This document shows, one piece after another, positions 35,130 through 45,906 of a stretch of 64,000 nucleotides of DNA. This stretch comes from Moniliella sp. 'wahieum' (Eukaryota; Basidiomycota; Moniliellomycetes; Moniliellales; Moniliellaceae). The translations under genes and the position numbers were made by a program. The stretch spans positions 372,001-436,000 of the forward strand of contig RSEE01000043.1 of the NCBI GenBank assembly GCA_003971905.1, read 5' to 3'. Under the pieces are notes generated by a model, which was not told the origin of the DNA, made no database searches, and saw nothing but the letters and a program-made list of their open reading frames with translations. Positions within the stretch are counted from its first letter, which is position 1; each line of letters opens with the position of its first letter.

Positions 35130-36154
35130 TTAGAGGTCAGCTTGAGGTCCAACGACGTTCTCTGTAAGTTGAAGTAACAGTTTGGGAAGCACCTGTGGAG
35201 AAGGTTAGGATTTACTCAAAGCCAGTGGGAGAGGAAGGGGGGCGCACATTGTACTCGGGTCCCATGATCTGGACAAAGACAAAGTAAAGGAACATGAGGA
35301 GGACGACGGCAAAGCCAAATGGCGAACGTGAATAGATATCTTTCCCACACGAATGAAGGTGCCTTCTCTCCATTGCGCCAGTGATCCCACGTGTCGCTCC
35401 CGGTTGGAGACGGGACGGGCGCACGTTCCACTCAATCATCTTCTGGGACGGAAGATGGTAAATCGCCAGGGTGGGAGCAGCAATGATGTTGAGTTTGCCA
35501 GCCAGGTGAACGCGGGAAAAGGGACGGAGGTACGCCTCGCCCGAAGTGTCAGTCTCGAAAGCGTTTCAATGTCGGTTTCCCCACCAAGGAGGAAATCCTC
35601 GCCATTGTAATAGGCCGAATGGTCCGCCTCTTCCGCCGGGTCGCCGGAGGAACCATCGTTCCACACCATTGAGACCCACGGCCTCCCCCGCGTCCCGGCC
35701 TTGTACCAGTTCTCGTCCACATCCACGCTGACATAGATGGCCTTGAACCCGTGTGGATGCTCACGGCAAAAATCGGAGATGCGCTGGACGGGCCTAGGTC
35801 AGCCCCGACTTCCACTTCGATCGAGAACAACGACGTACCTGATGATACTCCTTGAGCGCTGCCCCCCCCATTCGGAGGAAAAGTAAAAACCCAACACATT
35901 TCACATCCTTGTTAAAGTGCTTGCGCAGGTCGACGGGCTCACCGGACGAATGAACCAGACGCAAACGCCTGAGCAGAGGATCGGGGTGCTGGAACTGCTC
36001 GGGGGGGCAACTTGCGGTATTCCTTGGCGCTCGGCTTGAGGGCGCTTCGGAGTGGGGTGCCGGCACTGGTATCCGTCTCCCCCTTCTCCTTCTCACCGGC
36101 TGTATCTCCTTCCAGGTTGAAGGAGACGCTATGCTTGGGCTCGGTACTGGTCAT
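35130..36154 (-). CDS. Thioredoxin-fold protein with C-terminal membrane segment
   Basis: About 300 residues. The start MTSTEPKHSVSFNLEGD at 36154 leads through an acidic linker to SGEPVDLRKHFNKDVKCVGF and LLFLRMGGAALKEYHQ. A 55-nt intron (35784-35838, GTACGT...TCCAG) follows, then RISDFCREHPHGFKAIYVSV, DVDENWYKAGTRGRPWVSMV, GEAYLRPFSRVHLAGKLNII and APTLAIYHLPSQKMIEWNVR. The order beta-alpha-beta with VSVDxDE, PW and cis-Pro-like APTL resembles the nucleoredoxin/thioredoxin-8 fold. No CxxC redox pair is visible, so it is probably not a classical oxidoreductase. A hydrophobic helix (FGFAVVLLMFLYFVFVQIMG) near the C-terminus suggests a tail anchor. A second 55-nt intron (35193-35247) precedes a short last exon ending at 35130; an alternative frame in that exon would extend to 34970. 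One frame change sits in a run of seven C at about 36002. Confidence 0.65.
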
Positions 36155-37089
36155 GGCGCTGGGAGAAGAAGCGGTGGAGAGAGGGGGGAACGCGCAGGCA
36201 GGTTTGGAAGCGTTGGTGCGTGTTGGGACTGGCAAGCGCATGCTCCGCGGCGGAGACGGGCTTATGTAATGGCGGGCTGTCAACCTGGTTTCACCGAGGA
36301 GATCACTGGCGAATCCCCAGGCGACCTGTGATTGATCACGTGCCACATGTCACCTCGCGCTCTGCGCTCGCGCTCAGGCTGTGCACTCGGCCTGAGTGGC
36401 TGAGCTCAGCAGGACTCGGCCCTGTTCGGGTGGAAGCGCTATACAAGCGGACATAAACCGCCACTTTGCCGCGGCCCTGTTCAGAGCATGCTCAGCACCC
36501 TCGCAGCCTCGGCATCCATTACACCAACACATCGGAGGAGGACCTCCTCTATCCGAACATCAGTTCAACTGGATGCATGCGTTCCATGGTCCTTCTGCCA
36601 TCTTCTTTAGAGGAGGGGTAGGCCATTGGTTATTCGATGCATGCACAGCTGCACAAAGTGTGATCATCCGAACTTGAATGCGCCGCAGGAAGCCATGCCA
36701 GGTGCGCTCGAGCATGGGGCGACAAGGAGTACACCAGAGCATCCTAATATCGCGACAGGCTCGAGGACGGGCGCAGGGCGATAAACGGGGGGGAAAGGTA
36801 CAGCGCGGAGAGAGGGTAAATGGGAGGGCCAACCAACGTTCCCGAAATGGTCACGAAGCGAACGTTTGTGCATCGGGGAAATAGTGGTCGAGCCCTCCAG
36901 CTAGTCAAGCCATAGGACCGAAAATCAGACAAATTGGCGCCACAAGGGCAGGTTTTTTTTTACTTGGGAGACGGCGCCTCGGGAGTCCCATACCCCCATC
37001 CCCTGCGGCCACGAGAAGGGACGCTTTCCAACGGGTTATCCTCGCTAGCTCGCATCGATGCTGATGGTGGCGACACCTTGAATGCTGAA
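36155..37089. other. Intergenic region
   Basis: Promoter of the thioredoxin-fold gene and 3' flank of the next one. It includes CACATGTCAC at 36342-36351. No gene recognised. Confidence 0.55.
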
Positions 37090-38088
37090 TCATCGTCCCG
37101 ATAAATGCCTTGGTACTGCAAGTAGGACGCACGTCTTCGCCGCTGCTTCCGTCATGGTACGCAGGGTAAGACCCTCGTGAGACAAGCGGTTTCCATTGCG
37201 AGCTCGGCCGGTAGGCCGGGAGCGAGACCTTCCCGCTTGTGCGGCCAGGCGAGCCGATTTCTTCCTTCCCAGCTCGGCTTGGGCATCGTCCGCTTCACGA
37301 GAGCGAGAGTAGCGCAGAGAATTACCCCGTCCAATTGACTGGACCCGCCGGGCGCCCGAGAGGGTGCGCTGCATTTCGCCCTCTTGACTGCGACGGTGGC
37401 TGGGTCGAGGGGCGCATCGATGCTGTAGATAGAGCTTCCTCGGGAATGGTGTCGGTCCGCACGGGCGCGACGAGAGTAACGGGAATTGCGGTTGGGGTTC
37501 GGGTCGCTGGCGGAGGGCCTACCGTAGGGCGGAGGGGAGGGAAGAGTGCTGCTCCCGCTTGGTGCGGGTTGGATCGTACTGCAGGTCGTCAGCGCCACCC
37601 AAAGGGGCAGCAGCAGCGAGTAAGGGCTCGGCAAAAAACTGACGGCTCCCATTAGGTGAGTTGGAGGAGCTAGCCGCCGGAGTGCGGACGTAGCTGGCTT
37701 TGGGCATGGGCAGAGGGTCCAAGACGCCCTGTTTTCCCTGCAGTGTGCTGGCGAATGCGGGGGTGCGCAGCCCACTGGACCTTGGGCTGGGGCGAGAGAA
37801 AGGCAAGACAGCTTCCTGGGGGGTGCACGCTGGTGGGGCCAGGATTTGGCTGAGGCCAATCAGGCCAAAAAAGAGCACAATCAGACCCACCAGGAGCGCC
37901 ACGATAAAGATGAGGCTGATGCCCGAACGGCCATCCCAGGTCCAGATGCGGCTGCCGTGGACGTCTTTGTGCGTATAGGCAACATAGTTGGTCGAGGTGG
38001 GACTGACGGACGACTGGCTGCCGCTGGAGATGGAGGAGGAGGCATCAGCGGCCAAGCGAAGCACGTGCGTCGCGTGTAGCGCAGGCAT
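37090..38088 (-). CDS. Single-pass membrane protein, uncharacterised
   Basis: About 330 residues. From the ATG at 38088 the protein reads MPALHATHVLRLAADASSS, a Ser-rich stretch, TNYVAYTHKDVHGSRIWTWD, then one long transmembrane helix (ISLIFIVALLVGLIVLFFGLIG). After that comes a long Pro/Ser-rich cytoplasmic or luminal tail (FSRPSPRSSGLRTPAFAST, YVRTPAASSSNSPNG) with Arg/Ser-rich parts (YSRRARADRHHSRGSSIYS, GRKKSARLAAQAGRSRSRPT). The tail ends at 37090. The short charged N-terminus, single helix and basic Ser-rich tail are typical of many lineage-specific fungal membrane proteins. I recognise no domain. The frame is open upstream of this ATG, so a longer N-terminus is possible. Frame changes occur at about 37540 and 37370. 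Confidence 0.58.
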
Positions 38089-39900
38089 GGTGGAAAGGGA
38101 GAGGGGGCGACTCGGCCGGAGACTCGCGATGGGAACCGGCTGGGCAGGGCGCAGCCAGTGGAAAGAAGGGGCGCGCCCGCACGAGACAAGATGGGCGGAG
38201 CGGACGTGGGTGGCCGGAGGCGGAGAGAAGTGGTAGTGGGAGGGGGGCATTCGATCGTAACCCACCGAGGCCAAGTGGCCCCGGCGGAGAGCTGCGGAGG
38301 GAGGGACGGGTGAGGATGGAAGTGCGATGGCTGATACATGAAGCAAGCTGAAGCTAAGCGTATGGTGCAAGGCGGATGGAGCATGATGCTGTGCGTCGGC
38401 AGCGAGCTGGTGCGACGCTCGGGTGTGGGATGAGGTGGGCCAGTCGGACATTGGGCGCCGGGCACGGGGCACTGGCGCCGTGCAAGGCGCAATATACAAG
38501 TACCCCGATGTGACATGTGATATGTGAACGTTGAACACGAATGCTGGGCCCCAGCAGCTCAGCCTGCGCCTCAGCCCAAGCAACTCGGAACTTGCTGTGG
38601 CGACACATCCGCCACCGCGGCACTGAAGGACTCAAGTCACTCAAGTACTGAAGCACTGAGATCTGCGATCTGAAGCTGAAGCTTGGTGCTTTTGAAATCT
38701 GAACCTCCAGCTGCCACGCATACACGCGGTCTCCAAGGCTATCTCCTCCAGCACCTCTCGGGCGGTGCACCTTGGCGCTATCCTGATGCACCTGAGCCTG
38801 ACGCAGACAACATGCACCACCCCCCCACCCTTGGAGCTTGGAGGGCGCTCGGTACTCGGTACTCAGTACCTCAGTGTGCCCAGTCGCAGAGTCGCTCAGC
38901 CTGAGCGCTGAGCCACAGCGCAGGAGTTAGCAACCTTGGCGCTCCACGTTCGGGCTTGGCACCCGCCCCGCCCGCAGGTGGGGACACTCAGCCGGTGTTG
39001 CTCAGCGCTCCAGCAGCCCGGCCCCTGCGACCCCCCTGTATGGCGCACGAGGTCTGTTTTTGCCACCCCTAACAATTCAGAATTCAAATACAGAATTCAG
39101 AATTCCTCACATCACCGATTCATCAATCACTAACACTGAGATCATTGAAACGTTATACATCCCGCATGCTGTCTGTGGCATCCTATCCTGGAGAGTGCGA
39201 GCTGCAGCAAATGCCGGATGGGCTCAATATTCAATGAGCTCAATGAGCGAGCAACCTTCTCGCGAACGGCATAGACGACCGAACGTCAAGTTTCGCAACC
39301 TTGGTGTGCGATGTTCTCCAAAGCAAGCTTCCGCCTTCATAAGTTGGAACCTGTTGGTTGGCACTCTGTTCTCACAGCGAAAGAAAACCCAGCCAGATGC
39401 CGCCTTGGTCACATGCACATGTCACACTGGGATAAGCGTACGCCACCCTGGTGGGGGCGTGTGGGCGGCTGTGGGGCTTATTCATGCTTGCGCCAAGATA
39501 GGCCAAGCGCCTCATCGATCGTCACACTCACGCGTCCTTACCACCGCCTCGTCGCTCTCCCATTCCGCTCCGCCATGGTCCTATTCCGCGCTGGGGTAAA
39601 TATGGATGGGCGATTTCATTTTTTATCCCCCTGCGCAGGCGTGCACGGGTGCACGGGCCTGGGAACACACGTCACACTGCCCCCTTGCTCGGTGGTGTGC
39701 TGGGACGGGGCAGGCGGGGCGCGGGCACAGGGGCACTTGCTTACGCGCCGACGCGCAGCACATGTCAGCCAGCCTGATTCCAGCCGGATCATGTCAGCCG
39801 CGGCCCGTAGTTCGCAGCATCGTCCCAACGTCTCCTGCCTTGGCCCGTTCCGCGGCCATCCTTGGCTTTGCGCCCCCACCTCCTGAGCTCCGCGGCCGCC
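38089..39900. promoter_or_regulatory. Divergent upstream region of the membrane protein and ABP1
   Basis: 1.8 kb between two divergent starts. It has GTGACATGTGATATGTGAACGTTGAAC-type words near 38510-38535 and GGTACTCGGTACTCAGTACC at 38850-38869. No convincing gene. Confidence 0.5.
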
Positions 39901-42039
39901 ATGTCGCTTCAGGTCAACTTGACCTCTCCCCAGATCCGCACCGCCTATGAGGCCGTGCGCAATGGCTCGGAGGACTACCTCATCCTTTCGTACGAACGCG
40001 GCTTTTCCAACGACCTCCGTGTCCAAGCCGAAGGCAGTGGCTCCCTCGCCGACGTTGCCGACGAGTTCAACGATGGCAAGATCATGTACGCCTATGTGCG
40101 TGTCACGGATCCCAACACCCAGCTCCCCAAGTTCGTGTTGATCAACTGGTGTGGCGAAGGCGTGCCGACGACCAAGAAGGGGCTCTTCCCCTCCCATTCC
40201 CAGGCCGTCGCCCGTTTTCTCACCCCGGCCCACGTGACCGTCCAGGCTCGTGACGACGATGATGTCGACCCCAAAGCCATTATGAAGAAGGTGACCGACT
40301 CGTCGGGCGCCAAGTATTCCGTTGCTGGTGACGCGGCCCATGCCCGCCCGACACCTATTGCCGCCGTTGGGACGGCATACAAGCCAATTGGTACTCCCGA
40401 TATCAAGGGACTTCAGGCCCAAGCCAAGCCCGAGCCAATTACGCCTACCGGTACCGCCTACCAGAGCAGGAAAAACGAATTAGCCGAGATTCGTGCGCGC
40501 GCCGCGTCCGGACGCCTGGATGAGTCGGCACCTTCGGCCCCCCGTCCGCCGCCTAGCAAGCCGACCCCTGCTCCGGCCCATCGGTTCGGTGCCCCCGCCC
40601 CTCGTGGATTTGGGGGCGTCAAGACCGCGCCTGCGGAGGACGATGATGATGACTTTGCAGCGCCCAAGCCTTCTGCCATTCGGGCGGCCAACGCGACCGC
40701 GACCGCAGCCACCGCAGCACCCGGTGCGTTCCGAGGTCCTGCTCCGGTCGTGCGCGGTCCGGCGTTTGGTGCACCCAAACCGAGTGTGACACGTTCCGTG
40801 CCGCCTCCTGCTGCTGCGCCGGCTCCTACTCCTGCTCCGGCGCCGGCTGCGCCCAAGCCCAAGGTTGAGGAGCCCGAGGAGGCCGACCGGATTCAGCCAG
40901 TGGGTACTACCTACGAGCCCGTCAAGCTCAAGCCGGGCAAATTGGCCATGAACCGTTTCCCCTTCAACCAGCCTGCTGAACCCGAGCCGGCTCCTATCCC
41001 GCGTGCCCACAACACTGGCAAGCTGACCTGGTCCCAGCGCCAGGAACAGGCGCGCAAAGCTCGGGAAGCTGAGGAGGCCCAATCCGCCGCTTCGCTCGAG
41101 TCCACACCCAAGCCTACTCCGTCGTTTGGGGTGTGGCTACGGGTGCTGCGGTCGGCGCTGGCGCAGCTGCTGGGTTTGGCGCAGCACGGGCCATGTTCAA
41201 CCACCCGCAAGAAGAGGAGGCAGCTCCGGCCCCGCCGCCGCCTCCGCCGCCCCCTCCTGCTTTTGCTGCTGAACCTGAGCCCGAACCCGAAGCCGCCGCG
41301 GTAACCTCGTCGCTGGCTGCCACGAACCTGGGTGGGCAAGGCCCAGTGGCGATTGCGGTGTATGACTATGCCGCCGAGGAAGAGGGGAGCTGACTCTGGA
41401 GGAAGGGATGAAGGTGACCAACTTGGACATGACGGATGAAGGGTGGTGGTCGGGTACGGCACCAGATGGAACGACAGGTCTGTTCCCGGCATCGTATGTG
41501 GAGGTGCAAGAGACAGAAGAGGCCGTTCCGGCGCCTCCGCCGCCGCCTCCTCCGCCTGCGCCGGTCCAAGTGGAGCCGGAGGAAGAGGCAGCGCCGCCTC
41601 CGCCACCTCCGCCCCCGCCTCCGCCTCCTATGGCCTCGGCCGAGGTGGAAGAAGAGGAAGCTGCGCCTCCTCCCCCTCCTCCTCCTCCGCCCCCCCTCCT
41701 GCGCCCGTGGCAATGGAGGAAGAGGAAGCCGCCCCGCCTCCGCCGCCTCCGCCTCCGCCGCCGCCCCCTGCCCCGGCAGCAGAGCCGGAAGAAGATTTGG
41801 CTCCGCCTCCACCGCCGCCGCCGCCTCCCCCTCCTGCTGCTGCCGCTGCATCGACCGACCAGGGCCAGACAGCGGTAGCACTGTACGACTACGAGGCGGG
41901 TGACGAGACGGAGCTGTCGTTTGCCGAGGGCGACGAGCTGATCCAGATTGAGTACCCGTCGGACGAGTGGTGGCAAGGCGTCAACCCTCGGACGGGAGGC
42001 GAGGGGTACTTCCCTGCCAACTATGTCGAGCTGCGCTAA
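39901..42039 (+). CDS. ABP1: Actin-binding protein 1 (ADF-H plus two SH3 domains)
   Basis: About 712 residues. The ATG at 39901 (GCCGCCATG) starts MSLQVNLTSPQIRTAYEAVR. Residues 1-135 are an ADF-homology domain (LILSYERGFSNDLRVQAEGS, KFVLINWCGEGVPTTKKGLF, SHSQAVARFLTPAHVTVQAR). The centre is Pro/Ala-rich with three spaced PVGTxYxP-type repeats (AVGTAYKPIG, TPTGTAYQ, PVGTTYEPVK). A first SH3 (AIAVYDYAAEEEGELTLEEG, GWWSGTAPDGTTGLFPASYV) lies at about 480-540, and a second (TAVALYDYEAGDETELSFAE, EWWQGVNPRTGGEGYFPANY) forms the C-terminus. Between and before them are six blocks of 9-12 consecutive prolines, each preceded by a Glu-rich cap. Abp1 links actin patches to endocytosis and Arp2/3 activation. 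One SH3 is usual in budding yeast. Frame changes at about 41130 and 41390 have no intron signals. Confidence 0.92.
41530..41850 (+). repeat. Poly-proline-encoding repeat array inside ABP1
   Basis: CCGCCTCCG-type triplet repeats encode four or more runs of 9-12 prolines separated by Glu-rich caps (EEEEAAPP-like), in a unit of about 80-95 nt. Such arrays expand and contract by replication slippage, and the run lengths given here may contain errors. Confidence 0.85.
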
Positions 42040-42802
42040 GCGCTAACCTGAGCCATCTGAGCCTCAGGCGGCAGCCAGGTGAGCCATGCCTGCTGCACAT
42101 GCAACCTGCACCTTGCCAAAGCTACTAGTAGGCCAAAGAGATTGAGTTTGTCTCCCCCAGACGGTTGTGCGATGTGGGCATCAGGCAGGCGGAAGACCAT
42201 GCGACTGGGTGGTGGAAACCGGGGATTGCGCGTGGCTGCTGCAGGCTATAGGTAGGCCAAAGAGGGGTGGATGGGATGGGATGGGCGATGGGGGTACCAC
42301 ACAGATCTCATGGTACACTGGTGCGCCTCACGTGGGCTCGCTGGCATTCCAGCGCAGCGCATCGATGCACCGCGCGAGCAAGCGGCAACAGTGGCGCAGT
42401 GCTGGGCAGTGCTATCGGCTGGAGCTGGCGCAGGGGCCCAGCCTGTGAGCGTGGCACGTGACAGCGGGATCCCATCCTGACCCTACTGTGGCGGCCAGGG
42501 GGGAATGCAACCCTAGTTTAGGTCGTCGACATTGCACGGGCGAGACGCTGCCATGCTTCATCAGCTAGCGCGCAGCGTATCAGTTGGGCATTGAATTGAA
42601 CGTTGAACTTGAACGGACTAAACCTTGAACGTTTGAACCTGGCTACTGATATACTGATCCACTGGCGAGCCTAGGCAGGCAGCCATGAATGCATGACGTG
42701 GGTACGTTGGGCACGCTCCTGTCGCCGCCCCACCCTCCGCCACCGCCACCGCCACCGCCACCGCCACCGCCACCGCCACTCCCCCCTCGGAGCGAGTCCG
42801 CC
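42040..42802. other. Intergenic region with CCACCG hexanucleotide tract
   Basis: Between ABP1 and the alkaline phosphatase. It has GAATTGAACGTTGAACTTGAACG at 42594-42616 and a CACCGC/CCACCG tract at about 42740-42779 just upstream of the phosphatase start. Confidence 0.65.
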
Positions 42803-45170
42803 ATGGGCTCCTCTCCGCCGCTCTGCCGGCTCTGCTGACCCCGCTCCCATCCATCACACTCGTTCTACCGGAGGCGATCCGGCACCCATCCACGCCAGCC
42901 AGCACCCCCGTGCCGCCGCTGGCCAGCGTACTGGTGGTGCTCACTCCGCCCAGTCGTCTGCCTATTCGGCCGCCCACCTCCCTTCTCTCCGCCCGCCGCC
43001 TGGTGCCATCAGTCCCCTCGACCGTCCGTATGTGGCACTGGCGCTGGACCAGGAGGTGTCCGACTCGGAGGAGACGCCGTTCATCTCTGTTTCCGCCAAG
43101 CTGGACGAAAGCATGACCAATCTCCCGCTCAGGCTCAGGCTCAGGCGCCGGCGCAGGCCCCGACCGCCACGGGCAGGGCTGCGATTTGTTCTGCTGCTGG
43201 CCTTCGTTGTTGTGGCAGGGACACTTGCCATTGTGCGCCCTCGGTCCCTTGCCCCGGACATGCGCTGAACCGTATGCGCCACGACTACCAACACCATGCG
43301 CACAGTCCCGCCCAAGCTGTTGCCATGGCCAGCCACAAGGCCAAAGTAGGAAAGAAGACCAATGTGATCTTTATGATCTCCGACGGTTATGGGCCGGCGA
43401 GTGAGACGTTTACTCGCGCCTTTACCCAGGCACGGTCCGCCCAGTCTACCGATGCAAGCGCGCCGGTGCACCCGCCCCTGCTCAGTTGCCGCTCGACCAG
43501 TTCCTCGTGGGCCAACACCGGTCGATGAGCAGTGACAGCTTGATCACCGACTCGGCCGCTGGTGCTACAGCCTTTGCTTCTGCGGTCAAGAGTTACAATG
43601 GTGCGATTGGTGTGGTGGCCAACGTGTCTGGGCCGGGGGGCACGAGTCCTGTGGCGACGTTGTTCGAAGCGGCCAAGTTGCAAAAGGGTCTCTTGACGGG
43701 CGTGGTGTGACGTCGCGCCTGACTGATGCGACGCCCGCCTGCTTTATTTCGCATGCGGACGACCGGTCGATGGAGCCCCTGATTGCCGAGCATATTGTCC
43801 GTGGCAGTCTCAATGGCCTCTCCACCCGCCCTAGTAAGACCCAGGCCACACGCACCACCACGTACCCTCGCACGGTGGATTTGGCCATTGGAGGAGGCGC
43901 CTGTGCCTTCCTGCCTTCGACCCACCCTCTCAGCTGCCGCAAGGACACGGTTGACCTCCTCGCCGAAGCTCGTCTGGGCGATTGGAACGTAGCTGCTTCC
44001 TGGCTGAATGCAGAGGGGGTTCGGTCCAAGCCTGCAGGCTCAAATGCTCACAGCGAAGCCGAGGTGACTCCCGCTCTTTGGAAGCAGAAGTTTCTCTTGG
44101 GCTCGGAGACAGCTTCACCTCGGTACCCAAGTGTTGAAGGCCAAGACGGCGACTGGGAGCGCGCTTCCATTCCTCGGGCTGATGGCACCCTACAACACTC
44201 CGTATGAGGTGGACCGACTGCAACTCCTTGCCGCCCACGCGGGATCTGGATTGGAGGAAGAGGCCCGTGCCCGCTGGCCCTCGCTCAAAGAGTTGAGCTT
44301 GGGTGCCATCCATGCTCTCCACGATGACAAGAGCAACGAAAACGGGTTTATGCTGATGATTGAAGGTTCGCAGATCGACCTGTGTGCGCATGAGAATGAC
44401 CCGGCGTGCCATGCGTTCGAGGCGTCCGCGTATCAGGATACCGTCGCTGCCGTCTCAGCCTGGGTCGATGCGCACAACAATGAGGAGGAGGAGACCATCC
44501 TGGTTTCCACCTCGGACCACGAAACAGGAGGCTTGACCCTTGGCCGACAACTTACGCCCGCGTACCCCAACTATGCCTACTACCCTGAACGCCTGATCCA
44601 CGCCAAGGCCAGCGCGGCTACCTTGAGCCGCAAGTTGGTTACCCATGTGACACAAGCGTCCCAAGCGCATACCCTGACCAAGTCTCAGCTGGAATCGTGG
44701 TGCGAACCCACATTCTTGGCCAAGAGGGCGCCGGGTTTGGTCCCAAGGCCGGAGGCGCCGTGCGAGATGACGAGGTGGCGGGTGTGCTGGCCTGCCTGGA
44801 TTGGCTGGAGCCCGAATCAGCCCCTGCCCACACGATGGTGCCCCGATCAACACTCACGATACCTGCCGCCGTGCGATTGCCGACCTCGTGTCGCGGCGGG
44901 TCGAGGTGGGATGGTCGACGCAGGGCCACACGGGTGTCGACATTAATGTGTATGCACATGGCGCGCCGGTCCTGGCGGATCTCAAGGGCAACATGGACAA
45001 CAACATACATTGCCCAGTTCATTGCCGATACGCTTCGTCTCGATCTGGGCACGGTCACCCACAACTGCAAGCGTCGTACCACTAACTTTTTTATGCTTCC
45101 CTGTTCCCTGTGCACTGTGCACTGTGCCCTCTCCCACTTCATCATCTCTCTTTCGTGCAACATGTTATGA
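42803..45170 (+). CDS. PHO8: Alkaline phosphatase, membrane-bound vacuolar type
   Basis: A metal-dependent phosphomonoesterase. The presumed start MGSSPPLCRL at 42803 (CCGCCATGG) leads to a Pro/Ser-rich cytoplasmic segment, an Arg-rich cluster and one hydrophobic helix (LRFVLLLAFVVVAGTLAIV): the type II signal-anchor layout of Pho8. Catalytic blocks follow in order: NVIFMISDGYGPASE (first metal Asp), DSLITDSAAGATAFASA (nucleophile Ser in the DSAAGAT motif), ACFISHADDRS, FMLMIEGSQIDLCAHENDP (metal ligands Glu, Asp, His), and LVSTSDHETGGLTLG. The C-terminal metal His is in WSTQGHTGVDINVYAHG. The end at 45170 is the first stop in the frame of FIADTLRLDLGTVTHNC, but the last 30 residues look unlike the family, so the true stop may be 80 nt earlier. 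One-base frame changes occur at about 43470, 43708, 44107-44135 and 44830. Confidence 0.92.
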
Positions 45171-45840
45171 ACCACACTAACGGTTCCCGGCGTATTGTCT
45201 ATTTTTCCTCTTCCCGCTCACGCAACCGCGGCGCGATAGCGTCCCAATGTCGCTTTCAATAGTGTATCGAACGTAGTATCGGGGAGACACCTCTCTCCAA
45301 GCGGTAAATGCAGTGGCGTTAGGCCTCCGCCCTCTTTCTGGACAGGGACAGTAGACGGCCAAGAGCAGTGATGCATGCATAATGCTTCAGGACAACGGTG
45401 TCGTCTCAAGCCCGCTCTTTAAACGTGGAGAACCTCTCTGTGGAGGGGATGTATATGCGGGGCCATTTGCAGGCAACGTTTTTCGTCGCAAGCAAGTCAT
45501 AACATGATGCATGTCCGGCCCAACAAGACCGAGAGCGCTGTGCTCTTGGCGGTATGCTTTGGCTGGTGAACCAGCGGGTGTGGGTCTGGGGTAGCTAAAA
45601 TCCCTAGAGAATATAGCGATGGCAAACGCCTGTGCACTTTTTACATAAGCCTCACGTCAGCCACCCGTCCCAGCCACCAGCAACGATCGGTGATATTATT
45701 TCGTCTTTCCAGCGTGGAAGGGTTCCAGCGTGGAACGGGGCCGGTGGAACGGTGGCTAAGGTGGCGACGCAGCACCAAGCTGGGGCGAAGCCCCAGCTGA
45801 CCGGGCCGTATGCCCGGTGGTCCTCCTCGTAAAAAAGAAG
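45171..45840. other. Intergenic region
   Basis: 3' flank of the alkaline phosphatase. GATGCATGCATAATGC at 45370 and ATGATGCATG at 45504 belong to the dispersed ATGCATG words. No gene recognised. Confidence 0.55.
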
Positions 45841-45906
45841 TGACTGCCCCAGAATCGAACTGAGAATAACAGAGCTCGGTGAGCTTACGATTGCGCAACC
45901 ACAATC
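45841..45906 (-). tRNA. tRNA-like sequence, probably a decayed tRNA gene
   Basis: A T-arm (CTCAGTTCGATTCTGGG) and 3' acceptor strand GCAGTCA are clear and are followed by CTTCTTTTTT, a good Pol III terminator. The 5' strand GATTGT pairs with the acceptor using two wobbles, and a D-arm-like GCGCAATCGTAAGC is present. The span is about 66 nt, too short, and no five-pair anticodon stem with a seven-base loop forms. I read it as a tRNA pseudogene or a strongly divergent tRNA; no identity is assigned. Confidence 0.4.

Noticed and set aside
40458-41976. Long Gly/Arg-rich minus-strand frames opposite ABP1
   Set aside because: They mirror the Pro/Ala-rich ABP1 codons and the poly-proline array on the plus strand.
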